Assembly (NCBI GenBank): GCA_046351395.1
Contig: JAXLYP010000031.1
Coordinates: forward strand, 70,963-134,962
DNA: 64,000 bases
Source of the DNA: CAYYKK01 sp046351395
GTDB lineage: Bacteria > Myxococcota_A > Polyangia > Polyangiales > Polyangiaceae
Direction of reading: 5' to 3'
Both the position numbers and the translations under genes were made by a program. Of the stretch, positions 43,261-51,607 are shown one piece after another (position 1 is the first letter of the stretch; each line of letters begins with the position of its first letter). The notes beneath the pieces were generated by a model, which was not told the origin of the DNA, made no database searches, and worked only from the letters and a program-made list of their open reading frames with translations.

Positions 43261-44115
43261 ATGAGCTCCCGATGGTCCGCACCGGGTCGAGACGGTGATG
43301 CGTACAGCCATCTCCCCGGTCTCGACGATCGCCTCGCGCCGCCCGAGACGCGGCTGGAGTACATCGACGGGATCGAGTACTTCGCCGCGCCGGCCGACGA
43401 GCCCCACGGGAGCCGTCACGCGCAGATCGCGATGGTCGTTCGCGCGAGCGCGCGGCGCGATCACCAGACCGCCGTGGACATGCTGACCCGCACGGACGAC
43501 GCGACGGACGTCGCACCCGACGTGAGTGTCTTTCCGAAGGAGATGGACGCCACCGGTCGCCGCAAGATCGACGAGCTCAGCTTCGAGATCGCGAGCGAAC
43601 AGAGCATGTCGGTCCCCACGAAGAAGGCCCGCGCACTCAGCGCGCGGGGTGCGCGACGCGTGTTCCTCGTGCTCGTGAAGCAGGGCCGCGTCCTCGAGTG
43701 GTCGAAGGAGGCGGACACATGGCGGACGCTGCACGAGGACTCCGCGATCGAGGACGCGGTGCTCGTGCATCCCCTCCCCGTCCGCGCTCTCCTCGATGCC
43801 GCGACCGCGGACGAGACGACCGCGAGGGCGCTCATCGCGCAGCATCACCCCGTCATCGAGAGCGCGATCGCCGCCAGCGAGGCGAAAGGTAGAGCGGAGG
43901 GGGCGGCGGAAGGCAAGGCGGAGGGCAAGGCAGAGGGCAAGGCAGAGGGCAAGGCGGAGGCCCTGCTCAGCGTCATGGAACTGAGGGGCCTCGTCGTGAC
44001 CGACGAGATGCGGGCGCGCGTCCTCGCGTGCAGGGATCCGCTGGAGCTCGCGAACTGGCTCGCCGCCGCCCTCCGCGCCGAGACGGCGGAGGCGGTCTTC
44101 CACCCGCGCGAGTAA
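43261..44115 (+). CDS. Uma2/DUF820 restriction-endonuclease-fold protein with EGKA repeat tail
   Basis: 284 residues from ATG 43261. The family pattern is visible: RLEYIDGIEYFAAPADEPHG, HAQIAMVVRASARR, then the putative PD-(D/E)xK core VAPDVSVFPKEMD and LSFEIASEQSMSVPTKKARAL with GARRVFLVLVKQGRVLEWS. Uma2 proteins are abundant in cyanobacteria and myxobacteria and are thought to be endonucleases of unknown target. A perfect run of EGKA repeats (12-bp units, about 43894-43962) links the domain to a helical C-terminus. Often such genes move with mobile DNA. Confidence 0.87.
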   Translation: MSSRWSAPGRDGDAYSHLPGLDDRLAPPETRLEYIDGIEYFAAPADEPHGSRHAQIAMVVRASARRDHQTAVDMLTRTDDATDVAPDVSVFPKEMDATGRRKIDELSFEIASEQSMSVPTKKARALSARGARRVFLVLVKQGRVLEWSKEADTWRTLHEDSAIEDAVLVHPLPVRALLDAATADETTARALIAQHHPVIESAIAASEAKGRAEGAAEGKAEGKAEGKAEGKAEALLSVMELRGLVVTDEMRARVLACRDPLELANWLAAALRAETAEAVFHPRE

Positions 44116-44267
44116 GCGCTCCGACCGATCGTCAAGTCGCGAACTTCGGGTCGTCGGAGAAGCATCGATGCCGACGATCGAGCGACGCACGCCAGGTTGC
44201 CCCGCGCGCGCCAGGTCCGATAGGTTCGAGAGGGTTCGCCGCCCGCGAACACACGAGGAGGTCGAAC

Positions 44268-45065
44268 GTGGCACGCTCCCTCTCCCCACGCGTCGTGACG
44301 GCCATCGACCGTGCGGTGTTGGTCGGCCTCCCGGCGCTCGGAGTCTTCTCGCGGCACGGGTGGTGGGCGTGGTGCGCCGCGCTTCTTCACGGCTTCGCCC
44401 TCATCGCGATCCCGGTGCTCACCGGCGCCGGCATCGTGACGTGGGTCTGCGAGCGCCGCACGGTGCGCATCCAGGGGCCTCGGCGTGGCTCCGCGTTGAT
44501 CGTGCGCGGCCTCTGGGACACGGCGCTCGCCGCGTGGGTGGCGGCGAGTCTGTTCGCGTGGGCGCTCGTGCGCATGCGCGCCGGCGAGCCGACGGGGTTG
44601 GTGTGGACGGTCGCCGAAGCAGGCGGACCGGTCGCGCTCGTCCTCGGGAACCTGGGCGGCGTGCTCGCGCTCGACGCGTGGCTCTATTGGAAGCACCGGT
44701 TGCTCCACACCCGGCTCCTCTTCGGCTTCCACCGCGGACACCACGGCTACCGCGATCCGACACCCTTCGCCGGCTTCGCCGTCGGACCGGTCGAGTCGCT
44801 GCTCACCTTCTGGCCGGTGGTTCTCGTCGCGTTCCCCGAGACGCCCCACTACGGACCGCTCTACTTCTCGCTCGTCATCGGGTTTGTCTGCCTGAACTAC
44901 TACCTCCACTGCGGGGTCGTGTGGCGCGGCCTCGAAGCGCTGCTCCGCCCGTTCTCCATCAACACGTCGACGCACCACAACCGGCATCACGCGAACGCCG
45001 ACGTCCATTTCGGCGAAGCGCTCACCCTCTGGGATCGACTGCTCCGGACGACGGAACGCCGCTGA
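44268..45065 (+). CDS. fatty acid hydroxylase/sterol desaturase superfamily membrane protein
   Basis: 265 residues from a GTG at 44268 with GGAGG seven bases upstream. Four to five transmembrane segments are visible (for example WWAWCAALLHGFALIAIPVL, LWDTALAAWVAASLFAWALV, VESLLTFWPVVLVAFP, LYFSLVIGFVCLNYYLHCG). The di-iron histidine clusters of the superfamily are present: WKHRLLH, FHRGHHGYRDPTPF and HHNRHHANADVHFG. Members hydroxylate or desaturate lipids; the substrate here is unknown. The gene stands alone. Confidence 0.9.
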   Translation: MARSLSPRVVTAIDRAVLVGLPALGVFSRHGWWAWCAALLHGFALIAIPVLTGAGIVTWVCERRTVRIQGPRRGSALIVRGLWDTALAAWVAASLFAWALVRMRAGEPTGLVWTVAEAGGPVALVLGNLGGVLALDAWLYWKHRLLHTRLLFGFHRGHHGYRDPTPFAGFAVGPVESLLTFWPVVLVAFPETPHYGPLYFSLVIGFVCLNYYLHCGVVWRGLEALLRPFSINTSTHHNRHHANADVHFGEALTLWDRLLRTTERR

Positions 45066-45213
45066 GCGGGTTGGCCGTCGACGACCCACGAGGCTCCGCC
45101 GGTTCGCGCCGATCTCCCGCGGCCCGGACGAGGACCGTGACCGCAACGAACGCGCGGCGACGAGCAACGCGCCCACGTAGAACTCCCCTGGGCACGGAGG
45201 GCCGCGCCGATCG

Positions 45214-45576
45214 TCACCCGAGGTAGTGGGCGATGACGCCGTCGGAGCTTTCGACGCCGACGATTTGCATGATCGTCCAGAGCGCCTCGCTGAAGTGCTC
45301 GCGCACCTCCGTGTCGTCGTACGCCAACGCGATCAATCGCGGCTGAAAGCGCTCGAGCACCCACCGCTTCGCGGGATGGGTGGCGAGGCCGGCGATGAGC
45401 TCGTCGAGGATCGCGTCGAGCATCGGTTCGAGCATCACGATCTCCTCGGGCCGCAAAATGCCGCCCCCGAGCTTCGGTCGAGCGCGGAGCCGAGCCAGCT
45501 CGTCGAGCATCGACGACGTGACCGCGAGGGGATGGTCGACCACCGCACCGAGAGGGTCCTCATCGTCGTCGTGCAT
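45214..45576 (-). CDS. 120-residue hypothetical protein, possibly DUF4844-like
   Basis: ATG start at 45576 (MHDDDEDPLGAVVDHPLAVT). The rest is helical, LDELARLRARPKLGGGILRP, DAILDELIAGLATHPAKRWV, ending VREHFSEALWTIMQIVGVES then SDGVIAHYLG. The end (a 'VGVESSDGVI' motif after an acidic helix) reminds me of DUF4844 proteins, which are uncharacterised; this is from memory, not alignment. No export signal. Flanked by non-coding stretches on both sides. Confidence 0.7.
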   Translation of the reverse strand: MHDDDEDPLGAVVDHPLAVTSSMLDELARLRARPKLGGGILRPEEIVMLEPMLDAILDELIAGLATHPAKRWVLERFQPRLIALAYDDTEVREHFSEALWTIMQIVGVESSDGVIAHYLG

Positions 45577-45762
45577 CCGCAGTGTCCACAGCCTACGCCG
45601 TTCTTGCGCTCGGCTCGCTGACGCCTCCACGTCCCACCCCTGGGCACGGCGAGCCGCCGAGAACCGGTCGATCGGGGCGAATCGACACGGGTTTGGATCC
45701 CTCGAGCCGCACTTCCCTTCACGGGAATCGTCGCGCCTCTCGAGCCGCCCCAACTCGTCTGC

Positions 45763-46179
45763 GTGCGCCGATCTTCGATTTGCCCGGTCGTCCTGATCCT
45801 CATGAGCGGTTGCGCGGCGACGCCCGATCGGCCCGCGACTCCCGATCACTACGCGGACTGCGACCCCACGCTCGCCGCCGCCATGGTGGAGGATGGCGCG
45901 CTCGTCATCGAGGTCCGCGACGACCGGACCGCGCCGTTCGTGGCCGGCGCGGTAACACTCGGGTTGGATGATGTTCTCACTACCGTCGCGCGGGAACGTC
46001 GCGCGCGCTGCGGAATCGTCGTCGTCTCCGTCGGGGGCCTGAGTGGACCCGCGACCGCCGCGCTCCGCGGCGCGGGGTACGACGCGACGGATCTCGGCGA
46101 GGTGGAGGCCTGGCGCCACGTACCGCGCTCGGCACGCGACGCGCTCGCGTCTTCAACGAGGCCGCCCTGCGCCCGCTAG
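45763..46179 (+). CDS. small lipoprotein of unknown function
   Basis: 138 residues starting at a GTG (MRRSSICPVVLILMSGC): a short, clear lipoprotein signal with lipobox LMSGC. The mature part is an alpha/beta domain (DPTLAAAMVEDGALVIEVRD, LDDVLTTVARERRARCGIVV, ALRGAGYDATDLGEVEAW). It is convergent with the XRE regulator gene, overlapping its stop by four bases. No family recognised. Confidence 0.72.
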   Translation: MRRSSICPVVLILMSGCAATPDRPATPDHYADCDPTLAAAMVEDGALVIEVRDDRTAPFVAGAVTLGLDDVLTTVARERRARCGIVVVSVGGLSGPATAALRGAGYDATDLGEVEAWRHVPRSARDALASSTRPPCAR

Positions 46180-46955
46180 TGCGACGAGCGAAAGAACGCG
46201 TCGCTGTCGTCGTCCGCGGGGAACATCAGCTCGACGCGCAGCTCGGACGCCGTCACCTCGACGGCGGTGTCGAAGCGCATGACGGTGGAGATCGTCCGAA
46301 CACGTCGACCGCCGATGTTCAACCGCGGGCAGATCACGGGTAGCTCGGGATGCGCGTCGCGCTCCGGCGGAGGGATCGCCTTCGCGTGCGTCTCCGCGCG
46401 ACGAACCAGCTCGGTCAACGCGGGATCCGTCGCGCGCATCGCCTCACGACGGAGCGCCGCGACGCCGGCCCACACGACGTCCTGCCAGTTTTCCACGATC
46501 TCGCGAAAAGGCCCAGGGCCAAACCAAAGGTCGACGATCGCCTGCGGCGACATCGCGCACAGGCCCGGGAACAGCGCCTCCGCCGCGCGGTTCGACGCGA
46601 GGAAGCGGAAGCCGCTCGCGCCCACCCACGCGGGGTAAGGCTCGTGGGAAGAGAGCATGCGATCGAGCACCCGCCGGATCGGCTTCATCGCGTCGGCCTC
46701 GAGCGGCAACGCCGGAAACGCTGGTGGCAGGCCCGCCGCCGCGAAGAGCGCGTTGCGATCGCGGAGCGGCACGTCGAGCGCCGTCGCCAGACGGAGGACG
46801 AGGTCCGCACCGGGACGAGAACGCCCAGTCTCGAGGAACGAAAGATGGCGCGGGGTCGTGCCCGCTTCGCTCGCGAGCGCGAGCTGCGAGAGGCCCGCGC
46901 GCACGCGCCAATGTCGAAGCTGCTGGCCGAACGGACTCAGGGTCGCGTCACTCAC
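46176..46955 (-). CDS. XRE-type helix-turn-helix regulator with MmyB-like ligand domain
   Basis: 259 residues. The N-terminal HTH is LRHWRVRAGLSQLALASEAG then TTPRHLSFLETGRSRPG (about residues 12-55). The C-terminal MmyB-like domain, a PAS-type ligand-binding fold, shows YPAWVGASGFRFLASNRAAE and the C-terminal VMRFDTAVEVTASELRVELM. Regulators of this family often respond to fatty acids or related compounds. It starts nine bases after the SRPBCC gene stop, so the two are co-transcribed. Confidence 0.93.
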   Translation of the reverse strand: MSDATLSPFGQQLRHWRVRAGLSQLALASEAGTTPRHLSFLETGRSRPGADLVLRLATALDVPLRDRNALFAAAGLPPAFPALPLEADAMKPIRRVLDRMLSSHEPYPAWVGASGFRFLASNRAAEALFPGLCAMSPQAIVDLWFGPGPFREIVENWQDVVWAGVAALRREAMRATDPALTELVRRAETHAKAIPPPERDAHPELPVICPRLNIGGRRVRTISTVMRFDTAVEVTASELRVELMFPADDDSDAFFRSSH

Positions 46956-46964
46956 GCCGTCACT

Positions 46965-47495
46965 CTACGGGCCGCTCACCTGCGCGGCACTTCCCGAATG
47001 GGGAAGCGCGGCGCTGCGCGACTTCCGCGGGTGCGGCCGGCCGTGCTCGACGAAGTGCTTGAGCTCCTCGGCGACCTTCGCGCCCGCGCGCAGGAATTGC
47101 CAGCGGAGCACACAACCGAACAGCGCCATCGGTCCGCGAAGCTCGAGCGACGCATGAATCTTCACGACGGACTGGGCGTCGGCGACGCGCGCGACGCTCC
47201 ATCGGTTCACCGCGCGTGCGACGAAGCGCGGCATCCCGGCGATCGCTTCGTACTCGAACGCACGCTCGTCCGGCTCGTACCGTGTCAGCCGCTCTTGAAC
47301 GACCCCTGCGCCAATCGGACCGAACGGGGCGATCGTGCACGCACGGGTCGCCCCCGCACCGGGTACGTCGGTGCCGACCGAACACGACGACGTGATGGGC
47401 GCCGCCCACTCGCCGACGTGCATGAACCGCTCGCCCAAGACGCGCCAGATCCGCTCTGGCGGCGCATCGATCAGGATCTCGTTCCAAAGTTCCAT
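46965..47495 (-). CDS. SRPBCC/polyketide cyclase-like ligand-binding protein
   Basis: 176 residues starting MELWNEILIDAPPERIWRVL, the classic opening of the START/SRPBCC fold. It continues with a central VQERLTRYEPDERAFEYEAI and a C-terminal helix (LFGCVLRWQFLRAGAKVAEE). These proteins hold hydrophobic ligands or act as cyclases; no specific role can be given. First gene of a two-gene operon with the XRE regulator. Confidence 0.88.
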   Translation of the reverse strand: MELWNEILIDAPPERIWRVLGERFMHVGEWAAPITSSCSVGTDVPGAGATRACTIAPFGPIGAGVVQERLTRYEPDERAFEYEAIAGMPRFVARAVNRWSVARVADAQSVVKIHASLELRGPMALFGCVLRWQFLRAGAKVAEELKHFVEHGRPHPRKSRSAALPHSGSAAQVSGP

Positions 47496-47689
47496 GCGGC
47501 GAACCTAGGAGCCCGCTCGCCCCTCCACGATTCCCGTGGAAGGAAGGCGAGGGACGGAGCGGCCCGAGCCGGAGCGACGCCGGCTGGTGCATCGTCCCGT
47601 CCCCCGCGCGCGCGGCTCTTCGGGCTCAACGGTTTCCGCGGGCATCCGCCGACGGTGCACCGCTTACCGGACACGTCGAGTAGCCGACG

Positions 47690-48467
47690 AGGTAGTAGAT
47701 GCTGCACTTCGAGAGCACGCCCGTGAGCGTCCACAGCGCGCCGAGCAGAGCCCACTGAGGAGGGCCGACGGTTCTACGAGCGGATCTCCCGCGTCCTCTC
47801 GGAGCTCGAGGACGCCGAGGAGGACGTTCGCCCGACCGCGGGACGTTTGCGGGGCACCGTACGAATGGCGATCCCGGCAGCCATCGGCGCGCCTCCTTTT
47901 CTCCACCACCTCTCGCAGTTGCTCAGCGCCAACCCCGATCTCGCCGTACAGACGCGTATCACGACGGACGCCATCGACTTGGTCGCCGGTGGAATCGATA
48001 TCGGTGTGGTCGTCGGGCACCTCCCGGAGACGTCGTTCGTCGCTCGCCTCCTCGGGCGCGCGACGTGGGTTCTCGCTGCCACCCCTGCGTACTTGGAGGT
48101 CCACGGTCGCCCACAGCAGCCCTCCGAACTCCGGGCGCACCGCTGCCTCCGGCTCCTCGCGCACCCACCGCAGGACCACTGGGTGCTCGTGGACCGACGC
48201 GGACGGGAGACGCGTTCCCGTCACGGGACGTTCCAACTGACGACAGCCGGGTGTTGCCGACGCCACCTACGCCGGACTCGGCATCGGCGTGCGGCCCGCC
48301 GGTGAATGCGCGCGGGCCGAAGCCGAGGGTCGCCTCGAGCGGGTGGTGCGCGGACATCATTCGAAGCCCTCGACGTGCACGCGCGCTGGTCGCGTAGGGC
48401 CGCCCTCGATCCTCGAATCGTGGCGCGCCTCGACGCCCTTCGCGCCGCCGTCGCGGAGCTCGGCTGA
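47690..48467 (+). pseudogene. broken LysR-family transcriptional regulator
   Basis: Fragments of one LysR protein lie in order in different frames. LLHFESTPVSVHS (~47700-47740) corresponds to the end of the HTH region. Then come TEEGRRFYERISRVLSELED followed by RGTVRMAIPAAIGAPPFLHH to LTTAG (47750-48250), next VADATYAGLGIGVRPAG (48255-48305), and FEALDVHARWSRRAALDPRI...ALRAAVAELG to a stop at 48467. At least three frame breaks, an insertion near 47735, and loss of most of the HTH make it non-functional. The SRPBCC/XRE pair lies just upstream on the other strand. Confidence 0.82.
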
Positions 48468-48787
48468 CGCGCCCTGGGCGAACGGCGCCCGCTCCGAATA
48501 AAGTTCGGGGCACCTGTCGTGGCGAACGAAGCTTCGGCGTTCCGGGTGCGGCCGCGTGGCGGCTCACGCTCGAGGAGAATGTGCCATCGCGCTCGGTGCG
48601 GCGCTCGTCCGCGAGAAGACCCGAGAACGGCCGGCGATTTCGCGGTCGTCCGCCGAGCCCCCGCGTTCATCCCGTTCGGGTCGACCCGATCCGACAAGTG
48701 CGGGTCGGTTGTGCCATCCGGCCGCGGAGGCGCCGTATCGATCCACGAGGGTCGCGTTCGCGATGTTCCCTGGCGCGAGGTCGGTCG
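48468..48787 (+). other. 320 bases with no recognisable gene
   Basis: Several short frames are open because of high GC, but none has normal composition, a good start site or family resemblance. A short piece (FIPFGSTRSDKCGSVVPSG in one plus frame) might be debris of a coding sequence. No strong hairpin or repeat was seen. Confidence 0.4.
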
Positions 48788-49111
48788 GTGGAGGCGATAG
48801 ACGGAGGTGTCGCCCGGCTCTGGCTGCTCGATCTCGTCGATCGACCCAGCGAGGGGGAGCCGAGCGGGGCGATCGTCGGCCTCCGCATGGAGCTCCGTGG
48901 TGATCACACGAGCGCCTCCGCGTGGGTTTCCTCCGACGGCGCGCTCCCGACGCGGCTCCTCCTCGATCCGCGCGCCACTTGGGTGAACCTCCGCGCTTTC
49001 ATCCGGACCCCGGAAGGCGAATGTCTGTCCGCGGGGCGAGGCGTCGCGGTGATGCCGAACAAAGACGTGCCGGGCCGGGACCGAGTCGCAGGGCGCGCGG
49101 CTACGCCGTGA
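48788..49111 (+). CDS. 107-residue hypothetical protein facing the effector-like gene
   Basis: GTG start at 48788 (VEAIDGGVARLWLLDLVDRP). The later part, SGAIVGLRMELRGDHTSASA and WVNLRAFIRTPEGECLSAG, has plausible beta-strand composition. There is no membrane or export signal and no known domain. Its last 11 bases overlap the end of the 608-residue gene from the opposite strand. Being convergent, it is not in the usual position of an immunity gene, but it is the only small gene touching that cluster. Confidence 0.45.
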   Translation: MEAIDGGVARLWLLDLVDRPSEGEPSGAIVGLRMELRGDHTSASAWVSSDGALPTRLLLDPRATWVNLRAFIRTPEGECLSAGRGVAVMPNKDVPGRDRVAGRAATP

Positions 49112-50927
49112 CCACGACGGCGTTCGCGTCCGCGGACTCGACGCCGAAGCTCCGCACCGTCGCGACGTACGCGTTTCGGAGGTCGGCGACGGGCACCTCT
49201 CCTCGATGCGCGAAGAGCGAGACGTTGATGTTGAAGAACGTCGTGTCGTTCATCGCCCTCTCGAGCTCCGCGACCGCGTGCTCGAGGTGGAGCGCGTCGC
49301 AGAGGGGCGGGAGGTCGGCGGTGCGACGAACGGGCGCGGTATGGAGCGTCGGTCGCGGGGCCTTGAGGACCGCGAGGTGCCTCCTCAGCAGGCGCTCCAT
49401 GGCGGTCGTCCTCGTAGTGGCCGAGGACCAGCCCCAGGGAAATCCCACGGCGACGTTGACCCCGGGCACCTCGGCGAGCCCGATCAACATGAGCCAGCTG
49501 ACGGTGATCCCCGCGATCGCGTCCACGACCCCCATGCCGTCGTGGTGCTCGAGGGCTTCCGCGAGCTGAATCACGCCGGTCACGATCCCCACCACCGCGC
49601 CTACGACCACGACCACGCCCGAGGTCGCCTCGAGCACCCGAGCGAGACCCGCGAGCGACTCCTCGCAGGTCACGCTCCGCAAGACCTGCACGAGCGCCTC
49701 CGCGGACGTGTGCGCGGCTTCCACCATCGTGCCGGTCAGGTGCACTACGCGCTCGAGCGTCGGGTGCTCCACGACCTCGTTCATCGCGGCGCCGAACTCC
49801 AGCACCGCGACGAGCGCGCTCAGGGTCGTTCGATAGGGCGTCAGGGTGTGCTCCTCGAGGATGTGCTCCGCGGTGCGCGTCTGACCATGGACGAGCGCCT
49901 CGTGCAGCTCCTCTCGCGCGTGATGGCCGAGCGGGAGCATCGACGCGAGGCGGTTGCGGCTCACCCGATACGCGGACGCAAACCCCGCCTTGTCGTGACC
50001 GTGGACGAGCTCCTCCACGGCGAAGGTCGTGGCGAGCTCGAGCAGCATCTTCGGACCGCGGAGCGCGTGGACGGCGCCCTCCGCGACGGCGCCCAAGCCG
50101 CCTTCTTCCGACTCCGCGCCCTCCGCGCCTTCGCTTCGCTCCGCTCCGCCTCTCTCCGCTTCGCTCCGGTCCGCTTCCGCGACGAGCGGCGCGAAGCTGC
50201 CCATGAACGTCGCGCACAATCGACCGATCAGCGTGCTCGGGTCCTCGCTCGCGTCGCGGAGCCGGCTCGCCGCGGTTCGCGCGCCCGGCTGCCCCACCGC
50301 GTTGTAGTCGCGGATCGCCCGGATCGCGTCGGCGAGGACATCCGAGAGCTCCATCAGCACCTGCACGTCCTGCGCGGCGGACGTGCTGCTCGAGCTCCGG
50401 AGGAACGTCAGCACGGTCGTCCCGAGGTCCGTGCGCACGAGGTGATCGATGGCGCTCGCGACGGTCGCGTCCCAGTGGCGCGCCTCGTTGGGGAACCCCG
50501 CTCTCGCCGAGTCGCCCGTCCACGCGGGCGTGTCCACGTGCCCAAGCAGCGCTCGTGAAGCGTCGGCGAGGGCGACGGGCGGCGCCACCACGCCCGTGAA
50601 GTACAAGTCCGTGGCGATCCCCCTCATCAGCTCCGCCGTCCGGGCGATGACGCGCGCGGATCGTACGAATCCTGCGGTCCGCGCCATCACGGTGTGACGG
50701 TGGCGGATGCTCGTGCGGATGTCCGAGGTGCAGGCCCCGCCTCCGGGATGGCGACCGACGAACCCGGTCAGCGTGACGTTCGGGTCGAAGAGATCGACGA
50801 TCTCTTGGAGTGGCCGCAGGCGATCCGAGGGGAGGGGAGCGGTCGCGTGCGTGCGTCCCCCCGGGGCCACGTCGAGCGGCGGCCCACACATCTCTTCGGT
50901 GCCATCACAACCATCGGTTCCACACAT
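49101..50927 (-). CDS. 608-residue vgrG-linked protein with C-terminal hydrophobic hairpin, candidate type VI effector
   Basis: No known domain recognised. It starts MCGTDGCDGTEEMCGPPLDV and is largely alpha-helical (IARTAELMRGIATDLYFTG, LMELSDVLADAIRAIRDYN). A low-complexity acidic patch (about residues 250-285) has SEAERGGAERSEGAEGAESE. Near residues 430-495 there are two long hydrophobic segments (SGVVVVVGAVVGIVTGVIQL and GVVDAIAGITVSWLMLIGLA) joined by a short polar loop. Such a hairpin is common in membrane-inserting toxins. The last ~80 residues (MNDTTFFNINVSLFAHRGEV...) are conserved-looking. It is third in line after vgrG and the LysM gene, 44 bases from the latter. Effector role is inferred from position; no immunity gene was identified. 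Confidence 0.8.
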   Translation of the reverse strand: MCGTDGCDGTEEMCGPPLDVAPGGRTHATAPLPSDRLRPLQEIVDLFDPNVTLTGFVGRHPGGGACTSDIRTSIRHRHTVMARTAGFVRSARVIARTAELMRGIATDLYFTGVVAPPVALADASRALLGHVDTPAWTGDSARAGFPNEARHWDATVASAIDHLVRTDLGTTVLTFLRSSSSTSAAQDVQVLMELSDVLADAIRAIRDYNAVGQPGARTAASRLRDASEDPSTLIGRLCATFMGSFAPLVAEADRSEAERGGAERSEGAEGAESEEGGLGAVAEGAVHALRGPKMLLELATTFAVEELVHGHDKAGFASAYRVSRNRLASMLPLGHHAREELHEALVHGQTRTAEHILEEHTLTPYRTTLSALVAVLEFGAAMNEVVEHPTLERVVHLTGTMVEAAHTSAEALVQVLRSVTCEESLAGLARVLEATSGVVVVVGAVVGIVTGVIQLAEALEHHDGMGVVDAIAGITVSWLMLIGLAEVPGVNVAVGFPWGWSSATTRTTAMERLLRRHLAVLKAPRPTLHTAPVRRTADLPPLCDALHLEHAVAELERAMNDTTFFNINVSLFAHRGEVPVADLRNAYVATVRSFGVESADANAVVVTA

Positions 50928-50971
50928 GCTGTCGTCTCTCCTCCGTCGGGAGCCGCGCCTCGAGCGCGGCG

Positions 50972-51607
50972 TCAGGAGCCGTGGGCGTCGACGATCGCGG
51001 CGCGGGTCGCGTCGTCCAGCGCGCCCGTCACCGCGAGGCCATGGTCCGATTGGAACGCGCGGAGCGCGTGGCTCACGCCGTGGCTCCCCTCGCTCACGAA
51101 GTAGCCGAGCTGTCGGAGTCGCGAGCGCAGCCCCGCGTCGACGTCCACGGGGTCGAGGTGGCCAATCCTCACGTCGTACGCGACCTGCTTGCCCGGAACC
51201 GAGAGGATCACGCGCTGCACGTCGCAGGGCACCTCGGCCTCGGCGATCCCGTCGCCGTCGGTCGTCCCCTCGGCGAGCGCAGGCGCGCTCGCGCCGGCGC
51301 CCGCGCGGCGCACGACGAAGCGCTCGCCGCGCCAGGCGGCGTCTCCGCGGCCGAGGGCCACGCGCACCTGCACCGTCGGCACCCGCAACGTGAAGCGGTT
51401 CGACGCGCCAATGGAGAGCGTGAGCGGAGGCTCCGGCGTTGGCTGCGGCACGTGCAAGACATCCCCCGGAGCGAGCATGTCCGGATCTCGGCGGAGCGCC
51501 CGGAGCGCGTCGTTCGCGGCATCGCGCCAGACCGCGGACGCGTCGAAGCCCATGCGATAGGCGAGCACCGAGAGGTGATCGCCCGCTCGGATCACGTACG
51601 GAATCAT
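50972..51607 (-). CDS. LysM plus peptidoglycan-binding protein of the vgrG cluster
   Basis: 211 residues from ATG 51607 (MIPYVIRAGDHLSVLAYRMG), overlapping the vgrG stop by four bases. The N-terminus is a LysM domain (YVIRAGDHLSVLAYRMGFDA, then DPDMLAPGDVLHVPQ). The middle is a beta-rich adaptor-like domain (RFTLRVPTVQVRVALGRGDA, VILSVPGKQVAYDVRIGH). The C-terminus is a peptidoglycan-binding-1 domain (LRSRLRQLGYFVSEGSHGVS, LRAFQSDHGLAVTGALDDAT). It has no signal peptide, as expected for a protein delivered by type VI secretion or bound to the spike. It probably helps load or target the next gene's product. Confidence 0.9.
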   Translation of the reverse strand: MIPYVIRAGDHLSVLAYRMGFDASAVWRDAANDALRALRRDPDMLAPGDVLHVPQPTPEPPLTLSIGASNRFTLRVPTVQVRVALGRGDAAWRGERFVVRRAGAGASAPALAEGTTDGDGIAEAEVPCDVQRVILSVPGKQVAYDVRIGHLDPVDVDAGLRSRLRQLGYFVSEGSHGVSHALRAFQSDHGLAVTGALDDATRAAIVDAHGS

